This document shows positions 1 to 12,548 of a stretch of 64,000 nucleotides of DNA, piece by piece. Every line of letters starts with the position of its first letter. Position 1 is the stretch's first letter. The position numbers were made by a program, and so were the translations under genes. The stretch covers positions 377,854,656 to 377,918,655 of the forward strand of contig OY856186.1 of NCBI GenBank assembly GCA_963693315.1, written 5' to 3'. This DNA comes from Diogma glabrata. Lineage: Eukaryota; Arthropoda; Insecta; Diptera; Cylindrotomidae. The notes beneath the pieces were generated by a model. It was given only the letters and a program-made list of their open reading frames with translations. It did no database searches and was not told where the DNA came from.

Positions 1-2219
1 TATTTGAGACCTCGCTATAATTTTCATACAAAATTTACCAAATTTTCTAACTCTGTGAATTTTTTCAAATTTTTCTGTCAATCAGTGTCGGAACGTAGGG
101 GGCGGGGAACGGTCTGAAAGTTGCACTTTTTTGAAAATAACTCCAAAACTGTGCATCGCAAAATTCTAAAAAAAATTGCTGTGTTTTCTAAACAAAGTGC
201 TCCTGCAAATGACACCCCACTTAACCCCATTTTAAAAAGTGATTTTACCCCTCCTCATATCCACCCCCTTAATAAATCTAAGTATGAGAATATGACACTT
301 TTTTATATTTTTTATTAAAAACGTACTGATTTTTCTATCATTCCAAATACATTTGAAAATTTTCGATCAGTTAGGTTCGGAGCTAATTGAGGTAAGAAAA
401 CACGAAAAAAACGTCATTACTCCAGATTATACAAAAATGGTGAGGTGTAAAATTCCAAAATAAATTTTTAAGGAATACTGAAATGAAGCCCTTTCATATG
501 ATACCCTACTTGAATCTATAAAAAAATATATTTTCTCAAAGGTCTCACATCGTACCCCTGTAAACCAAACGAAAACCACTTTAGTTTTATTTGTATCCAT
601 CATTTTATGTGAGCAGATTAGTTTTATACGCACCTCAAATTTCAAGTCCATAGCATTTATAGTTTACGAGATAATCGATATAATGTGAAAAACTCGTTTT
701 ACTCTCACCAATAGTGTTCCGTATAAAAAACGGAACCCTAAAAATGAATTTGTTTTTTTCATGCTGATGTTGTTACATTTAAAGTTGTCGTCAATGTCAC
801 CATGTGCTATTTGATCAATTTGATGTATTTGTGGCATGTTAGATTAGATCAGTTGTAGAAATGTGTGCCATCGTTTCAGTCCCCTAATTACGGCATCTGC
901 ATCTGTCAGAAGCTTCAGGGCCTAATTTGTTGAGATGATTTTTTTGGAACTCCTCTTTGTCTCTAGATAGCTTTTTTTTAGAGGAAAAAGAGAACAGAAA
1001 ACTTGCATAGAAACTTTATAGAGTGTGGTAGCCACCCGTTTTTACTAAAGTTCTATGTTATTATTCTATAGTAAACATTTTTGATGGCTATGCGGACGTG
1101 TGCCGACTTTTCAACTCATTTTTGTCATTTGGAAAAAAATTCACTGCACTTAGTTCAGTTACAATCTAATGTGTAAGTGTAATTGATAGATTCTAACTGA
1201 TCGGCCTCTATCGCAGTTTTCTGTGCCTTTACACAAAGCTTTGGAACTCCAGTGTACCAAAGCAAAGCATTTAATAATTTTAATGTTTTTACAAACAATT
1301 ATTTGACAATTTGTCTTTTTTATGATGGTTTTAAAAATGTTTTATGTTTATATTGGTTTGCTAGAAATTACAAATAAATATTACACATTTATACCCGGGA
1401 GTGAGCAATGCAACTCAAACAACTATGTGAATCCTTTGAACTTTTCAATTCGAAATCAGTTTTGGGTTTCTCTGAATCAACTTTACGTTTATTCCATTAA
1501 AACTACATTTTTCTTCTTCTACGTGGTGTAGTTTGGACTCCTCGGTGTACAAAACGTTACGGGATAATAATGTCCCTTCCTATCCTATACATTATCAGGC
1601 ATAGTGATGTTAAAACAAATTAATTTCCAATAAAAAAAATAAATATTTACTTATTTAGTAAAATTTTAAATAGAAAAAAATAGAAGCTTACCAGAAAATA
1701 ATGATTAACACTGAATGTAAATAATAATAAACATTCGACGTTTGTCAAAATTATGCTATAGTGAACCCAAATATATTTCCTCATATATAGCTCATGCTAA
1801 ACTCAGAAAAGATCCTGTATCCTCTTTCAAGTCCAAACCCAACATTTTCAATTTAAAACTTGTAAAGAAATGAAATCGCACAATCAAATCCACTTAGAAA
1901 ATTAACTGGTGATCCCATTTGTAACTTTTTAAGATTACAAACGTTCCTAACTTCTGATTCTCATAAGACAATAGTCTCACACAGTGGAACTCAATTGGTT
2001 TCAAAGTTGTTCAAGAATTTCATAACACAATATGGTATAAAACATTTCCAAACTGCACTCTACTGACCTTCTGTAAACGATGTAGAATGGGTTAATCAAA
2101 GCATGCTAACTGGAATTTAATTGTTTATTAAAGACCATCATTCTGGCTTGCACCAATAACTACCTCAGATAAACAGCACATTACATAGTATGGTCAATTC
2201 CTACATCTCCTTATTATTT
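1..2219. other. AT-rich DNA, no gene seen
   Basis: No reading frame here resembles a known protein. Two small things stand out. A perfect hairpin lies at 716-736, with stem GTTCCGT/ACGGAAC and a 7-nt loop. The stretch at 1741-1797 resembles the left end of the mariner-like MITE at 7898 (shared words TTGTCAAAATTAT and ATATATTTCCTCATA), so it may be a fragment of that family. The rest looks like ordinary intergenic or intronic sequence. Confidence 0.6.
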
Positions 2220-2237
2220 GGATGGTCTGTGATAATA

Positions 2238-2581
2238 TTCGGCCTTTGTGTGTTGAGTGGCCTAGTGGTAGCGTTTTAGACTTTGAACTCGGTGGAACTG
2301 GGTTTGAATCCTATCTAGGTCAAAGTGTTTAAAGAAAAACGTTAAGAACCATCAACAAACTGGTTTTCCAATTAGTCAACATATATAGTTGATAAATTGC
2401 AAAAACTATGGGCCGATGACCCAAATAAAACTAATCAATTAAATTAAGTATTCAAGTGAAATTCGACTCTAAAGTTGAGTGAATTGATAATATTAATACA
2501 GGTGAGGGACACTTGTTGACAGCCTAAGTTCCTTTATGGAACATATACGGCACAAAAAAGACAAGAAATTCGGCCCTATTC
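2238..2581 (+). mobile_element. tRNA-derived SINE
   Basis: A short interspersed element with an internal RNA polymerase III promoter. An A box TGGCCTAGTGG lies at 2258-2268 and a B box GGTTTGAATCC at 2301-2311, the spacing found in a tRNA gene. The downstream body has no tRNA fold, which fits a SINE rather than a tRNA. It is flanked by an 18-bp near-perfect direct repeat at 2220-2237 and 2582-2599 (16 of 18 bases equal), as expected of LINE-driven target-site duplication. The two mismatches suggest moderate age. The partner LINE is not identified. Confidence 0.75.
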
Positions 2582-2599
2582 GGATTGTCTATGATAATA

Positions 2600-3927
2600 C
2601 ATGACTCAACTTTTACATTGTTGAAAAAACAGAGCCAGGAAGAACTCATGAAGAAACATTCCTATCCAGATCAAACAGCACACAATGGTTGGTATAGCAA
2701 CGGCCCTTTCTGATTTGGCACAGAGGGCCAGATTTCCAAACATGAAAATAAGCGACTTTTGCAGAAATTTCAACTATTTCAATTCAATCAAGCAACACAC
2801 GGTTCAGTCAATCAATAATAAATGTAATCAAAGCAATTCTTGTAGCAACCTGCGATTGCCGATTCTCATAGTCTGTTGTTCTAGAATAAACAGCAGATAG
2901 TGATGGTAGTTCTCTCATCACTATCTTCGTTTTTCCTAGCTTTGTAAAGACAGAATATTTCAATTTTCACTCTAAAATAAGAGTATTCGTATTTAAAGAA
3001 ATTCACTAGCAATTAGCTAGTTTTTTCGGTTCCGGCCTTCAAATTAGAACAAACAAAAGCATTTATGTGTGCTATAAGTCAGTGAACAATAATTTTACAT
3101 TTTCTCAGTTAATTGCTTTGTTGCATCACACAATATCAATTTATAATACATGACTCGGTCTACATAAATGATGAATATTTTTGTTTGTGAAGCTTAGTTA
3201 TAATAGTATTATATGTAAATAAAATACGGTTGTTCAAATTTATGATAGGTAGAATTATTGTCTGTAGTTGTAGAGTATTTATCAAGATGGTATATGAGAA
3301 TGGTTGATTAGCACTTTTTTGTTGAAATGGTATAGGGAATTTTCAATTTGTGTACGATGAAAAGGATAGTATAAGAAGAAACAAGAGCTGGAGAATTTTA
3401 CTTTTTATGCTCGATCATTTGTTCGATCGGGGAGAACTTGTAAATTTTTATCAAACAGTGGACATTGTATAAGCTTTTATAAAATATTATTGTAAAACTT
3501 ATTGAATTTTTTTGCCGATAATGTTCAATTAAGTGAGTAGTGCTGATGTTGTATGTAAAACTAAAAAGAGAAATGATAAATGTTTGGCAAATATGTAATG
3601 GGTATACAATTGGTGAATGATTGTATGGAAATTTTGGATAGGATTAAGAGTTTGATTTTAAAGGAGTTTGTTTTTGAAAGAAGAATTGAAATTGATATAG
3701 GTTGACGTTCTGGAATCTGGACATTTTATTTAGGATATTAGTAGACAAACAATTTACATGGGTTTTAAGAGCATCAAAATATATAATTTTACAGTAAGCT
3801 TTATTTCGTTTTGATTTGATTTATATAATTTTTTTGTGAGTTTTTTTGGGTTAAATTATATTCTTTGTTATTCAACTATGAGTTTTAGTTGATATCTGTT
3901 TTTGTAAAATGAGTGATTTCCAAATCA
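2600..3927. other. AT-rich DNA, no gene seen
   Basis: No supported gene. A short hairpin lies near 2895-2926 (AGATAGTGATG paired with CATCACTATCT, 10-nt loop). It is too short to name and nothing around it suggests a function. Confidence 0.55.
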
Positions 3928-4796
3928 GGGGGTCCATTCTAACTTGATGAGGTGACTCAGTCATATGACTGTTAAAAAAATCCAACTCAAAGAGAGTCAC
4001 TCATTTATTCGAACTCAAAATTCTATGTTTTGCGATTCTAAATCAAAAAGTGAGTGACTTCAAATCAATTTTCATAGAATGACTGTTTGACATTTAAAGA
4101 ATTCAATTACTGTCAGTTTTATGTAAATATGTGTTTCTTTATGATACATAATTTTAAGTTTTATACAAAATACACGTTTTAAAAAGTCGTTTTCGATGTC
4201 TCTCTCGTCAAAGAATTTTAAAGTATACTCTTCAACGATCCGGCACTATAATTAATAGATGCAATATCATCCATAATATTATGTTGACAGAAAATTATAC
4301 TTTGCCGTCGGATAACGAAATTTCAATGAAGTGAATGACGAAGAGGGTGGTATTAGTGCTTAAATGTTCCAATCAACTAATTTAGCTTACCGAAAATCCT
4401 CCCAATATTTTTTCCAAGTTGGTCCAGTCTTATGAGCCCCTCCCATTGCATATATAAGGCATGCTACATCCTGCTATTGCTCTGCTAGTTGGCATTTTCC
4501 ATCCTCTGCATATGAAAATTGGTTTCGAGCCAACTCTAAATGTCCCTCTAAATAATCAACTAGAGCAACCTTTTCGCTGTTTGTGGGTGCTTTAGCTAGT
4601 TTTTTTTTAAATTTATCATTCGAAATTTTTAATACATAACGGTAGTCGCAGCTTTTTTTTAATGACTTTTTTGACATTTCAAATGAGTTTGGAAAAACTC
4701 ATATGACCCAGACAGAATCGATATTTATGACTTCAATTTCGAAATTTCGTTATTCAAGTCATATGACTTGAAGTCATCAAGTTAGAATTGACCCCC
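3928..4796. mobile_element. DNA transposon remnant with 23-bp terminal inverted repeats, Harbinger-like
   Basis: Terminal inverted repeats at 3928-3950 and 4774-4796 agree at 22 of 23 positions and begin GGGGGTC. A subterminal palindrome AGTCATATGACT is present near both ends (3959-3970 and about 4759-4770). The 869-bp element carries a broken Myb/SANT-like gene on the minus strand, the kind of accessory protein that PIF/Harbinger elements encode. No clear target-site duplication is visible (left flank AAATCA, right flank AGGACT), so the superfamily call is inference. Confidence 0.55.
4385..4677 (-). pseudogene. broken Myb/SANT-like DNA-binding protein (zeste/Harbinger type)
   Basis: Reading from an ATG at 4677, a 67-residue frame is rich in lysine and has the layout of a Myb/SANT helix-turn-helix: a basic start, then about 40 residues including EKVALVDYLEGHLELA and NQFSYAEDGK. 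It stops at 4474. The domain seems to continue in another frame at about 4390-4445 as GGAHKTGPTWKKYWEDF, which matches the conserved G-P-x-W-K-x-x-W end of these domains, so a small indel broke the gene. Such proteins bind transposon ends or promoters. Its place inside a TIR element suggests it belonged to that element. The family match is from memory. Confidence 0.5.
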
Positions 4797-6225
<1,429 letters not shown>

Positions 6226-6230
<5 letters not shown>

Positions 6231-7897
6231 TTTTTTTGAGAAAACGAAATTGAAATGGCAGCATGAATGTTTCAAGTAACCGTCCTTTTTACTCGTTCGT
6301 TTATTATATGATAATATAATATAAATATTAGTTTTTAAACAAAGATAAAGTCAGTTCGATTTTGATATTAAATCAAAAATATATAATTGATTAAAATTAA
6401 TTTTCGGTACGCGTTTGAAATAAAACATAAAAATAAAAATTAATGTTGCAGCCCGATTCGAGATTAAATTAAAAAAATAGATAGATATTTCAGTTAGTGT
6501 TTGATATTAAATCAAAACTTAATGAATTGAGATCGGTACGCAGAACACTAAAAAGAAAATCAACAATTCGGTGATTTAAAATTAAAGAAAAAAAACTCAA
6601 TTCGATCTTGAGGATTTTATATAAATTAACGCAGTTGGTTAAAAATAATTATAAATATTAATTATAAATTAAAAAGAAAAATTCAATTCGATTTTGAAAA
6701 TATAACAAAAAAATATGTTTATGTTGTGAATGTTAATATTAAAATGTAATATCTATTGTTGTTTAAGATAAAACAAAAATTATTATGTGAAATCAATATA
6801 ATTTATATATCATTATTTTATATTAAAACAAAACAAAATTAGTAGTGTTCATTTTTCTGGTCATTCTTCTTCCATCGAATCGAGGTATCATATCGTCGGG
6901 TTATCTACGATCGGTTCAATGAAATCAAAGTGCATCAGACAACCGTGCATATATTTACAGTGATACCGGTAATTTATAATTTCTTTTAATGAATTACGAA
7001 ATGGAAGTGAATTCCTTAGGAACATAAGCGCTTTGCTGTATAATAAACGATAAGATTATCACAAATTTTGGCATCGTTAGCAAATTATACCGAAATTAAA
7101 AAGTTACAGAAAGGATTTGCGGAAAGTTCAAATATATATGAAATCAACAATTTCCGAAAAGATATATGTGTTTCTTTGTCGAACGACGATAGTAACATTA
7201 AACTGGAATAAGTACGTTGAAGAATTTTTGGAGACAAATGCTGGGGTTTGCAAGGAATGTCAACAATATATCTGAAATCTAAATTGGAATGAGTTCATGC
7301 GACATACCCAGACGAAAGTCGCTTCATCGCTCAACATCAAATTATATTAAGTTAAGTTTTTTATTAATTTTATTATTAAATTCGTTGAATTTCTTTATTT
7401 GAATTGTTTTAGACCATTATGGTCATGTAAATTAAATTGTTAGAGTAAATTAGAGGTTTTCCTTGGCAAAGACCGCGCAATAACTGTTTCATTTGGTTAT
7501 GGTTAAAATTTAACAGAAATTCTAGGAAAAATAGATACCATTTGTATCTATAATATTTCTATAATAAAGCCCAATGGCTTTACAACTTCTGTCAATCCTT
7601 TCAATATTAACGCATCTGAAACTAAATTATTTAGAAGAATCTTGTTATTTACGCCTACCTCATTTGTCCCGATTTTGTTTGAATTATTTCATTTAAATCG
7701 AAACAAGAATTTGTATTTAATTTTTTTTACAATTTTCAATTAAAAATTATAATTTATTTTAGTGATAAGATTGGGATTGTTGTATCGATTGAATCGTAAA
7801 ATAAATTTGTTAAAATAAAAAAAAACAGAAACAAACCAAAAAAAAAAATTAAAAAGTATAAACAGTATCAATTATTTTGTCGGTTGTCAAAATTATA
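6226..7897. other. AT-rich DNA, no gene seen
   Basis: No supported gene. Fragments of the type ATTCGATTTTGA followed by AT-rich runs recur near 6350, 6600 and 6680, but they are too degenerate to define a repeat. Confidence 0.5.
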
Positions 7898-8084
7898 CAG
7901 TGGTGCACCTCAATATATTTCCTCATACATTGGAGAAATATAATTTATTTTCGATTCTGTGTGCCATCTACCGAAAAACATTTATTGATTAATAAATCAT
8001 GTGAAAATGCTGGATGTGGAGACAAACTTATTAAATATAGAGAAGGACCAATATATGAGGAATATATATTGAGGTCTGCCACAC
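7898..8084. mobile_element. mariner-like MITE
   Basis: A 187-bp element with inverted ends of about 36 bp: 7898-7933 starts CAGTGGTGCACCTCAATATA, and the complement of 8048-8084 starts GTGTGGCAGACCTCAATATA. Both sides are flanked by TA (7896-7897 and 8085-8086), the Tc1/mariner target. It has no transposase, so it would depend on an element elsewhere. The ends differ by a few bases and a small indel, so it is not recent. Confidence 0.5.
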
Positions 8085-9587
8085 TAAAAATTCAATTCTA
8101 TCATTTCTGAGAGATAAAATAAAAAAAGTTGAAATTTTGTTTTTCAGTGTGGAATTTTTATTTAAACCACTTTGCTTATTAATAGTAAAGGCTGTAACGA
8201 CGGTCTTTTTTCAATTTTTACGCTAAAAATAACAGTTTTCAAATTCAATAATAATTTTATTAATTTTCTTCAACTGACATTTATCTGTACCACTGTGCAT
8301 TTTTTATGATTTAAAAAACTCAATTTCAATTAAAAATGCAAGTTTTGTATAAATGATTGGTTGTTTTAGTGGAAACGGCTGTCACATTATGGAAAATGAA
8401 ACAGAAGATCTGGATCTGGAAAACGATCAAATTGTTTGGATCGAATTAGTATAAATTTAAAATCAGAAAATTATGTAAATTGAAACAAGATTAAACTCAG
8501 TCATGACTGAATCGTTATACAGCTTATTTTTGAGTAGTTTTAATGTTGTTAATTATTTCAAAAATTTTGTTTTAAAACTAAAAAGAAAATAAATAAAAAC
8601 CTCAATTGCATCTATTAAAATATGTAAACAAAATATGTTTTACATTCAAGAAATAAAAGTTATTTATCAAGCAAGCGTTATGTTATCAGTTTGGAAAATG
8701 AATTTATAACTTTGTGAAGAAGGGCACGTCTCGCCAAATGGTACATGAGTTTTGATGATGACATAAAACAAAAATTAATTGAAAAAGTTCATTCTGTTGT
8801 TACCGTACGAGATGCTAAACACAAATTGTCTAATTCTAGTTGTAGAATGATCATCAAATCCGTTTATGAAGTTTCGTGCAGTGATATTACTATATATTGT
8901 TTTTTGTAGAGGAGCGGACTAGTTTCGGCTTGATATAACAAAACCTTTAATTAACCATCAAGATAAACGAAGATGTAAAATAAAACATGAATAAGACAAC
9001 ATTGAAGAAATAAATTAATGTAAGCTTTTTATTGAATTTTAATTTATATAACTTTTGATTTGTTTTTTTTCATTAATTATTTTTCATGTTAGCCAATTAA
9101 TAGTTTTGTTAAATTATTCATTCTGTGATTCATAATATAAGAGATCTCCAAGTGTAATCAGTAATCAGAGTAATCAGTTTGTTTGTTAGTGTTCCGGCAA
9201 TATTTCAGTTTACATATAGTTTTTTTAGCTTTCCGGTGTAATATAATATAATTATATTTGATAAAGTCCAAAATTCGTAACAAGGCTCAACATATTATAG
9301 TGAATTAATGTTACAAAAATAATTCTAGTGAATTAATCACTTTTAAGTAAAATTATTCTTCATAATTAAAACTTAGTTTATTATATTGAAATTTGACGAG
9401 CAAATATGGAGAAAAGATTCTTGGATTAAAGTTAATTTGAGGCATTTTTGATGAAAAAAGGCTGATTTGACAAGTAAATATAAAAAAATTGAGCAGTAAT
9501 TACATTAAAAGAAAAAATTGAATGACATCAATTCAATCTAATGGAAATTAATATGCTAATCGAATTAACCAAACAATTCGGAGTCCA
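8085..9587. other. AT-rich DNA, no gene seen
   Basis: No supported coding region. A short pair CAGTGTGG (about 8148) and CCACTGTG (about 8291) might be ends of another small TIR element, but 8 bases is not enough to call it. Confidence 0.5.
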
Positions 9588-9695
9588 GCAACCAAGTTCT
9601 GTAACTGTGAAGCGGTGAAGTGATAAAAATTTCTTCGTTTCTTTTCATTAAAAAACTTATCACTTCACCACTTCACAATTACAGAATTTGGCTGC
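9588..9695. repeat. 39-bp stem hairpin
   Basis: Inverted arms at 9588-9626 and 9657-9695 pair at 35 of 39 positions around a 30-nt loop. All four differences between the arms are transitions. In a minus-strand transcript three of the four would become G-U wobble pairs, so the RNA stem would be nearly continuous. The size resembles a microRNA precursor but also a palindromic MITE; no expression evidence is available. Confidence 0.75.
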
Positions 9696-10296
9696 AGTAC
9701 AATATATAACTAACTGCGCTGATAAATCAAACATTCATCCTAAAAAAAATATTAGATCGAATCATCTTTGAACCATGGGTATAGAAATAATATATGTCAT
9801 TATTTATGGCCTAATAATATTTAATGTATTTTGAATTAACTGTCACATTCGTTTAAAATTGAAATAAAATTAGAAATCTTATATATTAATACGCTAACGC
9901 AAAATTTTGTGGAGCCCAAGGCTTTTTTATTCGAATTTTGATTGATTTCAAATTTTCAGTGCTAACTGATATTACTGTAACTTAGGTCAGGGATTGGGAT
10001 TGGGATTTTTCGGATCATAAATAAAAAAGTTATTATATACGAAAAACTTTTTATATACATATGCATTATAAGTTTGCATACATACAAAAACGAAATTAAA
10101 AATTTATTTTATTTTTTTATATTTTCTTTTTTGTATATTAGCTATCGAACAACGAACAACGAACAACAAAAACGAAACTTAAAAATTTATTTTCTTTTTT
10201 ATATTTATTTTTTCTCAGTTTATTTATTTCTTTTGAAGTGAATAAACGTACATTTATTTCATTTCGAAACGTAATTTCATCTCGAAGTTTTTCTTA
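9696..10296. other. AT-rich DNA, no gene seen
   Basis: No supported coding region. It includes a CGAACAA repeat near 10146-10170 and poly-T/A tracts. TTA at 10294-10296 is the left copy of the target duplication of the next element. Confidence 0.5.
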
Positions 10297-10945
10297 AGGT
10301 ATAAACACAATAAGAGCGGCGAACGGCAACGGCAAACGGTATTCGTCAATAAAACCGCCCTTGTAAACACAACCAAGGCGTCAGAGTCCGGCGGTGTAAT
10401 AAAAACCACAAGTGTCAAAAAATTTTAAAATGTCAAAAACTCAACAATTTTTCTTTTTTAAATTTACTTTACTTTAATATTTAATTTAATTTAATTTAAT
10501 CACTTTAATAAACTAACTAAAAAAAACTAACTAACTAATTTAATTTAATTACTTTAATAATCTAACTAAAAAAAAACTAACTAGCTAATTTAATTTAATT
10601 ACTTTAATAAACTAACTAAAAAAAACTAACTAAAATCTAAAACAACTATTATTTTTTTATATTACACGACTTGTCAATTGCAATTTTGAATATAAAATAA
10701 AAATATGACAACTCCAAAAACAACGATTACAACTTACAGAAAACAAAAAAGTAGAAAAATTGTCTGTTTAGCAGTTGGCTACACTGACGCGTCAGCGTCA
10801 AATTAGAAATAGAATCTAAATATTGTACGACGACGAAAAATTTTCCGTCGGCCGCTTTGGTTGTGTTAGTACTACATGTTTTATGAGTGTTCTAATTTAC
10901 CGAACGATGCCGCTCGCCGTTGCCGTTAGTGTTGTGTTTATACCT
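10297..10945. mobile_element. PIF/Harbinger-like MITE with TTA target duplication
   Basis: A 649-bp element. It begins AGGTATAAACACAA and ends with its exact complement at 10932-10945; further inside, both arms carry GC-rich CGGCAACGGC-type sequence and a second word (TTTGGTTGTGTT near 10856 against AACACAACCAAGG near 10368). It is flanked by TTA at 10294-10296 and 10946-10948, the 3-bp TWA duplication typical of PIF/Harbinger. It encodes no transposase. The interior holds a 50-bp tandem repeat and a TGACGCGTCA palindrome. It lies just upstream of the Helitron gene fragment. Confidence 0.7.
10480..10640. repeat. 50-bp tandem repeat, about 3 copies
   Basis: The word CTTTAATAA recurs at 10502, 10552 and 10602, each inside a unit of TTTAATTTAATTACTTTAAT followed by AACTAACTA runs. 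The units lie inside the MITE, so this is internal expansion. Confidence 0.8.
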
Positions 10946-11142
10946 TTATGCATGAGATAGGTTTTGAGTTAGATCGTGTTATCGTGTTAGTTTTTTATAT
11001 TTTCTTTTTTATATTTTCTTTGGTAGTGGGTAGTAATAAACGTATTGTATGCGTTCTAATAAAATTTCAGTGTATTTCATTTCAGTCGTCTTTTGTCTTT
11101 GTACATGGACGGTTTTCGATATTATTTCGATTATTTTGTTTA

Positions 11143-11275
11143 TTGATATAAAGATATTTGATAATTGATATAAAGATATTTGATATTGATATAAAGATAT
11201 TTTGTTTATTGATATAAAAATTGATATTATTTGTTTGATATTTTTGATATATTGATATATTGATATATTTATTTA
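11143..11275. repeat. short AT-rich tandem repeats
   Basis: Variants of TTGATATAAAGATATTTGAT repeat about every 20-25 bp, then shorten to TTGATATA runs. They lie directly 5' of the Helitron gene start and probably form part of that element's leader. Confidence 0.7.
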
Positions 11276-11280
11276 TTTCG

Positions 11281-12051
11281 ATGCCAAAACTACGTCGTAA
11301 ACGATTGGATGTGAGTGGTAGATCGAGTCGTCGGAATAAAAGAGATCATATGCGTAATATGCGTAATAATGTTGATTTTATGAATGATGAAATGAATGGT
11401 AATAATGATGGAATGAATCCTGAAGCTGATGTAGGAATGATTATTGTGAATGATGAAGTGAATGTTGATGATATGAATTGTGTCATGAACGGTGTCATGA
11501 ATGGTGTCATGAATGTTGCGAATGAAGAAATGAATGATGATTTAGAATTGAATGTGGTGAATGATGAAATTCCCTTTGTAATTTTGAGAGATTCGTTCAA
11601 GTGTGCTTTGAATGTGATTCCAGGTGGTGCTTTGGATATGAGTTGTCGTTTTTGTCATGCCAAACATTTTGCAAGAGAAGTTACTTCAAATAATAATGAA
11701 GCGTTTTCTTTGTGTTGCCATAAAGGCAAAGTCAATTTACCTCCTCTTTCTGAAAATGCATTTTTCTCTAATATTTTCGAAGGATTGAATTCAAATGATA
11801 ATGCTATAAAAAAACGTTCTAAAATTTTTCTTTCAAATATTCGTTCCTATAATTCTGCGTTTGCAATGATCAGTTCTGAATGCAATATAGCGGATTCTAC
11901 TGCACGTGGTATTTATCATTTTAAAATTCATAATATTTTTTATCATCGTACTGGTGCTTTAATTCCTACTTATGGTCGACCTCCAATGTATGCACAATTA
12001 TATTTTTATGATTTTGATACTGCTGCTAATATGAGAATGAATAGAAACTAG
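11281..12051 (+). pseudogene. Helitron replication protein, N-terminal part, truncated
   Basis: The frame starts at ATG 11281; the open frame extends 21 bases further upstream but without an ATG. It gives 256 residues. A basic N-terminus (KLRRKRLDVSGRSSRRNKR) precedes an Asn/Met/Asp-rich low-complexity stretch of roughly residues 20-95. A zinc-binding segment follows, with C122, C125 and C145-C146-H147 in SLCCHKGKVNLPPL. The end (FKIHNIFYHRTGALIP, then MYAQLYFYD) matches the start of the Helitron-like N-terminal domain that precedes the HUH Rep nuclease and helicase. The stop codon TAG at 12049-12051 is supplied by a palindromic insertion. The Rep and helicase parts are absent. A possible continuation lies at 12549-12615 (SIKRLKKLKTLHQ) in one frame. 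Not functional. Confidence 0.75.
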
Positions 12052-12548
12052 GAGGGCCCGGCGTGCTTCGCTACGCTTATAAATAAAGTTTTTGCGTAGA
12101 CCACGCTTATAAATAAAGTTTTTGCGTCGACATTTTGTTGACGTAGAAGCAATGATTTCAAAAAGTGGTAATGAGAAATGCTAGCATATAATTTTTAATT
12201 TTTCTTTTTAAATATATGAATGAAAAATAATCAGAACTCTAGCTGATCAGTTCGGATATATGACAAATTAGCGATCAAATAAGTTTTCAAGTAAGCTTAT
12301 TTGATCTCTAACTTATTTGATCGCTAATTTGTCATATATCCGAACTGATCAGCTAGAGTTCTGATTATTTTTCATTCATATATTTAAAAAGAAAAATTAA
12401 AAATTAAATGCTAGCATTTCTCATTACCACTTTTTGAAATCATTGCTTCTACGTCAACAAAATGTCTACGCAAAAACTTTATTTATAAGCGTGGTCTACG
12501 CAAAAACTTTATTTATAAGCGTAGCGAAGCACGCCGGGCCCTCCTAGT
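12047..12548. mobile_element. 502-bp near-perfect palindrome, Helitron-like ends
   Basis: Arms 12047-12285 and 12310-12548 (239 bp each) differ at about one position and surround a 24-nt loop. Each arm starts CTAGGAGGGCCCGGCG and contains two 30-bp direct repeats with CGCTTATAAATAAAGTTT, a foldback-like design. Read outwards, each end finishes in GGGCCCTCCTAG preceded by a short hairpin, and the flanking bases are A on the left and T on the right. A CTAG end and A/T insertion without duplication are Helitron features. It sits inside the Helitron gene and ends its frame. Confidence 0.8.

Noticed and set aside
2238..2320. Functional tRNA gene
   Set aside because: A and B boxes are present but no acceptor-stem pairing; long flanking direct repeats fit a SINE better.
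8148..8298. Possible second small mariner-like element (CAGTGTGG ... CCACTGTG)
   Set aside because: Only 8 matching terminal bases and no TA flank on both sides.
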